Shown here: piece after piece, positions 59,232-64,000 of the stretch
How the letters are laid out: the number at the start of each line of letters is the position of its first letter
Numbering within the stretch: position 1 is the first letter of the stretch
Source: Bacteroidota bacterium
Lineage (GTDB): Bacteria > Bacteroidota > Bacteroidia > Bacteroidales > Dysgonomonadaceae
Length of the DNA stretch: 64,000 bases
Assembly (NCBI GenBank): GCA_023437305.1
Contig: JAEZGN010000022.1
Location: 186,001 to 250,000 of the forward strand
Direction: 5' to 3'
Translations under genes and position numbers: made by a program
Notes under the pieces: model-generated
What the model was told of the DNA's origin: nothing
What the model saw: the letters and a program-made list of their open reading frames with translations, nothing else
Databases searched by the model: none

Positions 59232-59624
59232 ATGAAACTTCACCATGCTGCTATTTGGGTTACAGACCTGGAAAAAGAGAAGGAATATTATGTCAAACAT
59301 TTTGGAGCCCAAGCGAATCAACTGTACGAAAATAAAACCACAGGTTTCAGAAGCTACTTTCTAAGTTTCGAATCGGGCGGGCAATTAGAGATAATGCATA
59401 GGACTGATATTCCTGATAATGCAAATGATGTTGTGGGAACACAGCACAAAGGACTTATTCATTTGGCCTTTGTTGTTGACTCTATAGAAGAAGTAGATAA
59501 GAAAGCAGAGGAACTAAAGAATGCCGGATATCAGATATTAAGAGGTCCTCGACAAACAGGCGATGGCTATTATGAGTTCGAAACGCTAGACCCTGAAGGA
59601 AATAGGCTAGAGGTAATGTTTTAG
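59232..59624 (+). CDS. VOC family (glyoxalase-like) protein
   Basis: A 130-residue vicinal-oxygen-chelate protein with the two beta-alpha-beta-beta-beta repeats of the fold: KLHHAAIWVTDLEKEKEYYVKHFGA and GLIHLAFVVDSIEEVDKKAEELKNAGYQI. Candidate metal ligands are His4, the Glu of GGQLEIMH, His in LIHLAF and Glu of NRLEVMF. It resembles lactoylglutathione-lyase-like proteins, but the true substrate is not told by sequence. It begins the plus-strand pair with the RNA methyltransferase gene, divergent from tamL. Confidence 0.9.
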   Translation: MKLHHAAIWVTDLEKEKEYYVKHFGAQANQLYENKTTGFRSYFLSFESGGQLEIMHRTDIPDNANDVVGTQHKGLIHLAFVVDSIEEVDKKAEELKNAGYQILRGPRQTGDGYYEFETLDPEGNRLEVMF

Positions 59625-59669
59625 TTAGATCAAGGTGTCGTGTGAAGTGAGAAATTTGATAATAAATAA

Positions 59670-60422
59670 ATGAGTTTAAGCAAAAATAAGCTGAAATATA
59701 TTCGCTCTTTGAAAGAGAAGAAATATCGTACCGAGTTCGGAACTTTTGTCGCTGAAGGTCATAAGATGGTAAGCGATTTACTACCATTCATTAAATGTCA
59801 GTTACTAGTTGCTACTCCCGAATTCTTGAAATCGGCTGATGTGGCGAATGTGGAAGAAGTAATAGAAGTGAATGACAGAGAGTTGGCTCAAGCGAGTTTT
59901 TTACAACACCCACAGCAGGTATTAGCCATCTTCTACCAATCAGCAAATGTAGATGATATAGAGATTGCTGATGAGCTAGTTTTGGCATTGGATGGGATTC
60001 AAGACCCGGGTAATATGGGCACAATCATACGCTTGGCTGATTGGTATGGCATTCATCATATATTTTGCTCGCAGGATACTGTTGATGTCTACAATCCGAA
60101 GGTGGTACAAGCTACAATGGGGGCTTTAGCGAGGGTTAATATTCATTATACAGACTTATCTGATTTTTTGACTCGGAATAAACATTTGCCTGTGTACGGA
60201 ACTTTTCTCGATGGAGAAAATATGTACGAAAAAAAGATTACATCTCACGGAATTATTGTTATGGGAAATGAAGGCAATGGAATCCGTCCTGAAATAGAAA
60301 GATTGATTACCAAGAAACTGTATATACCGAACTACCCTATAGGTAATCCCACATCCGAGTCGTTAAATGTGGCTATCGCTACAGCTATTATTTGCGCTGA
60401 ATTCAGAAGAAGAAATTTGTAG
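59670..60422 (+). CDS. TrmH/SpoU family RNA 2'-O-methyltransferase
   Basis: A 250-residue SPOUT enzyme that methylates ribose in rRNA or tRNA using S-adenosylmethionine. The N-terminal substrate-binding domain starts KLKYIRSLKEKKYRTEFGTFVAEGHKMVSDLL. The SPOUT motifs are LALDGIQDPGNMGTIIRLADWYGIHHIFCS (motif 1), IIVMGNEGNGIRPEI (2) and NPTSESLNVAIATAIICAEF (3). It resembles RlmB or TsnR-like enzymes; which RNA site is modified is unknown. It is convergent with the operon at 60443-64000, with just 20 bases between. Confidence 0.94.
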   Translation: MSLSKNKLKYIRSLKEKKYRTEFGTFVAEGHKMVSDLLPFIKCQLLVATPEFLKSADVANVEEVIEVNDRELAQASFLQHPQQVLAIFYQSANVDDIEIADELVLALDGIQDPGNMGTIIRLADWYGIHHIFCSQDTVDVYNPKVVQATMGALARVNIHYTDLSDFLTRNKHLPVYGTFLDGENMYEKKITSHGIIVMGNEGNGIRPEIERLITKKLYIPNYPIGNPTSESLNVAIATAIICAEFRRRNL

Positions 60423-60442
60423 TTATATGATAGGGGAGGGTA

Positions 60443-61636
60443 TTAAAAGCCTTCTTCAACCAATACATAGGCTCTATATCTGTTGCTTTTGTTGATTGGG
60501 CATAATGAAAAATATCCTGAAATTATTCTGCCATTTTCGATACGGATAGGGTGCTTTTCCTCCATCAATAGATGGTTGTTATACATCTCTTCTGCCTTAG
60601 GATTAAAGTCTATATAGAATTTCCCGCAAGACTGCGGAGCTATATAGTTTTCATACAACCGGCAAGTGAGAAATCCCATATTGTATCGCATATTTATTTC
60701 AACGCAAGGATGTAATTTATACTCATTGTCTTCTAAATAAATAAGCATATCCACGCCGATGCAGCCATTGTAAAGTGTTGCAAATTTTTCAGACAATATG
60801 TTGATAAGTTTGTTCTTTACAGAATCAAGAAGGTCTAGCGATATCTTTTCAGACAATTGTTCTATTATGCTTTCTTGTGAGCCTATATAATTTGCTTCGT
60901 AGCCACCCTTCGCATTGGTATAAAAAAGAGAATAGCCAGCAAAGGCAATATTTCCTTTTCCGTCTGCCATAAATTCCATGGCAAAATCCATTTGTTTATC
61001 TAAAACCTTTTCTATAGAGACACTCCCTTGTTTTTTTAGAATTCCATGTAATATCTGATTCTCGGTGCGGGTCAATCCAGTTTTAGGTAGCCACAGCAAT
61101 CCCCTGCCCGACGATGAATAAGGTGCTTTTGCTAATAATTGATATATCGAAGTATCTACATCCCTGTTTATATCATCCAGATTTGTATAGAATTGTGGGA
61201 TGATTGCTTGAGAGAGTAGGGGGATAGAGTTTATTAATTCAGACAGACAGTCTCTCCCTGCGAGCCTGCTATTGAGATATTTATATTCTTCTCTCCATTC
61301 AGGAATATTCAGATTAATTTCCAACTCCTTATTTAGTTCATCGAAGTAGCGAATCGCTTGAGGAGATACTCCCCATAATGATACATTCGCATCTCTATAT
61401 CGTATCAGTTCGTTCTGAGATATTGGTTGAGCTAGGGCAGAGAATTTTTCCGTTAAGTATGAATAATATACATCATCTTTACGATCAACCAAAACTTTAT
61501 CTTCCCGATCGGCATACCATGCCGGCAGAAAAGACAATTCTTCTTGCATAGCCGCTATATTCGCCGGAGGTGTATAGTAAGGCGACGCATTGTTGACTGC
61601 TGTCTCGTGTCCGGGATTGAAGTAGTGGATGTTCAA
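60443..61636 (-). CDS. ATP-grasp-like protein of unknown function
   Basis: A 397-residue cytosolic protein. It has no signal or membrane segments. The centre and C-terminal half have ATP-grasp-like features: LAKAPYSSSGRGLLWLP (a glycine/serine-rich nucleotide-binding loop), a stretch MDFAMEFMADG, GCIGVDMLIY and HPCVEINMRYNMGFL, where D, E and N could bind Mg-ATP. The N-terminus NIHYFNPGHETAVNNASPYYTPPANIAAM is distinctive and looks like a conserved Bacteroidota family without a known role. It starts 12 bases after the MBOAT gene, so it is the third gene of that operon. An ATP-dependent ligase is a reasoned guess. Confidence 0.7.
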   Translation of the reverse strand: MNIHYFNPGHETAVNNASPYYTPPANIAAMQEELSFLPAWYADREDKVLVDRKDDVYYSYLTEKFSALAQPISQNELIRYRDANVSLWGVSPQAIRYFDELNKELEINLNIPEWREEYKYLNSRLAGRDCLSELINSIPLLSQAIIPQFYTNLDDINRDVDTSIYQLLAKAPYSSSGRGLLWLPKTGLTRTENQILHGILKKQGSVSIEKVLDKQMDFAMEFMADGKGNIAFAGYSLFYTNAKGGYEANYIGSQESIIEQLSEKISLDLLDSVKNKLINILSEKFATLYNGCIGVDMLIYLEDNEYKLHPCVEINMRYNMGFLTCRLYENYIAPQSCGKFYIDFNPKAEEMYNNHLLMEEKHPIRIENGRIISGYFSLCPINKSNRYRAYVLVEEGF

Positions 61637-61648
61637 CTAAATATATTT

Positions 61649-63211
61649 TTAGAATTGGAAATAAATAAATGGTTGTGGTCCGCTGGAGGCTGTTGCAAAT
61701 ATCATCCAAAAGATAAGACCTGCAAAAGCAGCTTTCCCGAATAACGGGATAGAATCGAAGCCCGCTTTTATATTGTTAACCAATTTTTCGGGTAAGAAGT
61801 GCATAATATATCCTACAATCAGTAAGATAAATACATTTCTGTATCCTTCTATAATAACCAGCCATTCGTTCGGAGCAAATGTTAGTTTACCAATATTTGA
61901 AATAATGCTTCCAGCCAATTCGAAACTTCCGGCACGGAAGAATATCCAACAAAATGCAACGAAGTGGAAAGTTAGTAAGATACAGATTATGCGAGTGAAG
62001 CGGTTGTCAGGTATTTTTATAAATTGCTTAAAGAATCGCTCTATTGCGAGCATTGTTCCATGCAATCCGCCCCAAATAACAAATTTCCACGATGCACCAT
62101 GCCATAGTCCTCCTATCAGCATTGTCATGAATAGATTGAAATAAGTTCTAATCTTGCCTTTACGGTTTCCTCCCATCGAAATATACAGATAGTCTCGCAA
62201 CCAAGAGGATAGGGATATGTGCCAGCGACGCCAGAATTCGGTAACTGATTGGGATTTATATGGCGTTAAAAAGTTAGGGGGTATTGTGAATCCCATCAAC
62301 AAGGATAAGCCGATGGCAATATCTGAATAGCCCGAAAAGTCACAATATATTTGCAGCGTATATCCATATACAGCCATAAGGTTCTCGAATGCAGTATAGC
62401 TCATCGGTGAATCGAACACCCGATCAACAAAGTTGGTGGAGATATAATCTGATATAATTGCCTTCTTTATCAATCCAATAAGTATAAGGAAAATGGCTGC
62501 ACTTGCATCTTCTTTGGTCAGATGCAGTTTATTCTTCATCTGCGGCAGAAAATCTTTAGCGCGTATAATAGGCCCTGCTACCAGTTTCGGGAAGAATGTT
62601 ATATAAAAACAGAAATCCAAAAGAGAGTCGGCTGGTTTCATTTGCTTGCGATACAAATCTACAGCATAGCTTATCGCTTCGAATACAAAGAATGATATAC
62701 CGATTGGTAATATAATATTATGTAATGCAAAGTTTCCATTAAAAATTGCATTGATATTGTCGATAAGGAAATTCGTATACTTAAAGTATGATAACATCAA
62801 TAAGTTGCCGACAATAATGAGTGTTAATAAGAATTTTCGTGTTCCCGTTTTCTCAGACTCATGCATTTTTACAGCTAGCCAGTGTGTTGCTACAGCACAG
62901 ATAACTAGCAGCACAAAATAGTTGAGCGGAAAATGAAATCCGAAAAGATTTATATCCATCGTATTTCCCCCTGCCAGATAGTAAAAGTAAAGAGAAAAAG
63001 CGATCAGATATACTTTTCTGAAATGGTCGTGCTTCTTACTGGCTACATAGACAATATAGAAGACAAGGAAGAACCCAAGAAAGAAGGCACTATTGAATAA
63101 GAGCGGTCTCGATGGGTCGTAAATAAAATATGGCGCTATATCGTTGACTACCTTCTCTAAAAAATCAGGTAAGTAGAAATTTCTTATACTTTCAAATATA
63201 TTATCTATCAT
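61649..63211 (-). CDS. MBOAT family membrane O-acyltransferase
   Basis: A 520-residue membrane acyltransferase of the AlgI/DltB/PatA type. ATG at 63211 (MIDNIFESI) is preferred over an ATG ten codons upstream. About 11 helices are seen; the MBOAT core has YCDFSGYSDIAIGLSLLMGF, FWRRWHISLSSWLRDYLYI and GGLWHGASWKFVIWGGLHG, with the catalytic His of LWHG. Members pass acyl groups across the membrane for O-acetylation of glycans. Its start overlaps the stop of the LysM-SGNH gene by 11 bases. Together with that gene it resembles the peptidoglycan O-acetylation pair PatA/PatB. Confidence 0.93.
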   Translation of the reverse strand: MIDNIFESIRNFYLPDFLEKVVNDIAPYFIYDPSRPLLFNSAFFLGFFLVFYIVYVASKKHDHFRKVYLIAFSLYFYYLAGGNTMDINLFGFHFPLNYFVLLVICAVATHWLAVKMHESEKTGTRKFLLTLIIVGNLLMLSYFKYTNFLIDNINAIFNGNFALHNIILPIGISFFVFEAISYAVDLYRKQMKPADSLLDFCFYITFFPKLVAGPIIRAKDFLPQMKNKLHLTKEDASAAIFLILIGLIKKAIISDYISTNFVDRVFDSPMSYTAFENLMAVYGYTLQIYCDFSGYSDIAIGLSLLMGFTIPPNFLTPYKSQSVTEFWRRWHISLSSWLRDYLYISMGGNRKGKIRTYFNLFMTMLIGGLWHGASWKFVIWGGLHGTMLAIERFFKQFIKIPDNRFTRIICILLTFHFVAFCWIFFRAGSFELAGSIISNIGKLTFAPNEWLVIIEGYRNVFILLIVGYIMHFLPEKLVNNIKAGFDSIPLFGKAAFAGLIFWMIFATASSGPQPFIYFQF

Positions 63212-64000
63212 ATTTGTTCTTATAATTATTGTAAGCGTCAAGAAAATCAGAAATAAATAACTGTCCTTGAGCTTCGTATCCGCTGGTGGTGTAATGTACT
63301 TTGTCGCGAGCTATCATCGATGCATAATCACCTCTCGGTCGGATAGCAGAATCACCACTCATGCGCGAGTATAAATCCCATACCGGTAGGTAGTTGAGTC
63401 CCATAAGGGCAACGCTATAGTCGGCAACGAAAGTATTTTGCCTGCCTCTTCGAAACATCGATGGAGGAGGGGTCATTACCAGGATAGTTGCATTCTTACA
63501 ATAAGCTTTTATATTGTTGATAAACTCATTCAGCTGAAAAATATATTCCGTATCGCTCATTTTTCCGAACGACTCATTTGTTCCAAAAGATAGAATGATA
63601 AGGTCTGGTTCGAGTATCGGTAGTTGTTTGAAAAATAGAGGATATTTAATATAATCCGTCATTTTAGCCCCGTTCACACCTATTGTATGATATACAACTC
63701 CCGGCTCGTTGTTTTCTATTACAAATCCGTTGAGGTTGTACATCGCCGTTTTACCATCGGGTACAAGGGTGATTCTGTTTATGGCGGAATCACTGGTATA
63801 CGATGAGTAATATGGCTTAGATAACATATTCACAAATTTCAGATTTTCGGTATCCAAGTTGGTTTCTCTCGATTTGACCTGAACAGGCTTCGCTGTGGTT
63901 TTTGTAGGTATTTTAAGCGATTGGTTCAATCGGATTGTATTCGATTTCATTCCGTTTGCTTTTTTTATCTGAGCAACCGTTACTCTGTATTTTCGGCTTA
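63201..64000 (-). CDS. LysM-containing SGNH-type hydrolase or acetyltransferase, 5' end outside window
   Basis: The frame stays open to the window edge, so the gene is partial. The first visible residues form the second half of a LysM peptidoglycan-binding module (YRVTVAQIKKANGMKSNTIRLNQSLKIP). An SGNH-hydrolase core follows: YHTIGVNGAK (block II Gly), LIILSFGTNES (block III Asn) and DKVHYTTSGYEAQG (block V Asp and His). The block I GDS nucleophile is not in the visible part and must lie upstream. The LysM would thus be inserted between blocks I and II, as a CBM is in PatB/Ape1. It overlaps the MBOAT gene by 11 bases. Confidence 0.85.
   Translation of the reverse strand, partial: SRKYRVTVAQIKKANGMKSNTIRLNQSLKIPTKTTAKPVQVKSRETNLDTENLKFVNMLSKPYYSSYTSDSAINRITLVPDGKTAMYNLNGFVIENNEPGVVYHTIGVNGAKMTDYIKYPLFFKQLPILEPDLIILSFGTNESFGKMSDTEYIFQLNEFINNIKAYCKNATILVMTPPPSMFRRGRQNTFVADYSVALMGLNYLPVWDLYSRMSGDSAIRPRGDYASMIARDKVHYTTSGYEAQGQLFISDFLDAYNNYKNKYDR

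Overview
The window is a 64 kb piece of a low-GC, gene-dense chromosome from a member of the Bacteroidota, most likely order Bacteroidales and possibly close to Dysgonomonas (the genus is an inference). The signs are lipoproteins and secreted proteins with short signal peptides ending in A-Q or S-C, no clear Shine-Dalgarno sequences, -7 elements of the form TAnnTTTG upstream of many transcription units, and family-typical genes: SDR-type threonine dehydrogenase with kbl, a TamL-type lipoprotein, PorT-like outer-membrane barrels, DUF1080, DUF418 and PspC/PadR operons. I saw no rRNA, tRNA, CRISPR array, prophage or intact insertion sequence. This is mostly core chromosome.

Layout. 1-955: 5' part of glmS (minus). 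1127-3788: double TonB_C secreted protein, DoxX, DUF418 membrane protein. 3872-4348: lipoprotein. 4532-6973: PspC-PadR-PspC operon (minus). 7377-9653: creD operon with a wHTH regulator (minus). 9817-12037: tdh-kbl threonine degradation (minus). 12294-18303: secreted GDPD, SDR, lipoprotein, S9 peptidase. 18468-22202: cytoplasmic alpha-amylase, secreted esterase, AI-2E-type permease. 22312-25473: four-gene operon of two outer-membrane barrels enclosing two duplicated TolB-like propellers. 25590-30392: MBL hydrolase, second DUF418 protein, then a Tat-type Gfo/Idh/MocA oxidoreductase with a DUF1080 protein. 30574-34856: two amino-acid permeases around an acyltransferase. 35082-36420: SMI1/KNR4 protein and proC. 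36728-41263: recJ, MBL lipoprotein, recQ. 41341-45193: SHOCT/DUF4870 protein, hisA, hisF, hisIE, ftsE, GNAT. 45270-49554: GH20 hexosaminidase, YecH-like protein, glycosyltransferase and PIG-L deacetylase. 49756-56566: uvrD, two small proteins, FKBP isomerase with Cys-rich tail, PatB-type lyase, peroxiredoxin, TPR protein. 56696-60422: tamL, VOC protein, TrmH-family methyltransferase. 60443-64000: operon of a LysM-SGNH hydrolase (cut by the window end), an MBOAT O-acyltransferase and an uncharacterised ATP-grasp-like protein.

Themes. Envelope functions recur (PspC, CreD, TonB_C, TamL, barrel/propeller operon, MBOAT/SGNH, GH20), mixed with central metabolism and DNA repair. Many units end in clean hairpin terminators, often shared by convergent genes.

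The strongest candidates for something undescribed are the LysM-SGNH/MBOAT/ATP-grasp operon and the barrel-propeller-propeller-barrel operon. Smaller curiosities are a decayed palindromic repeat nested inside a convergent terminator-like stem, a related repeat that supplies a false start codon, and a CRP/FNR-like dyad in front of a small metal-binding protein. All functional calls rest on motif recognition by eye; no database search was run.
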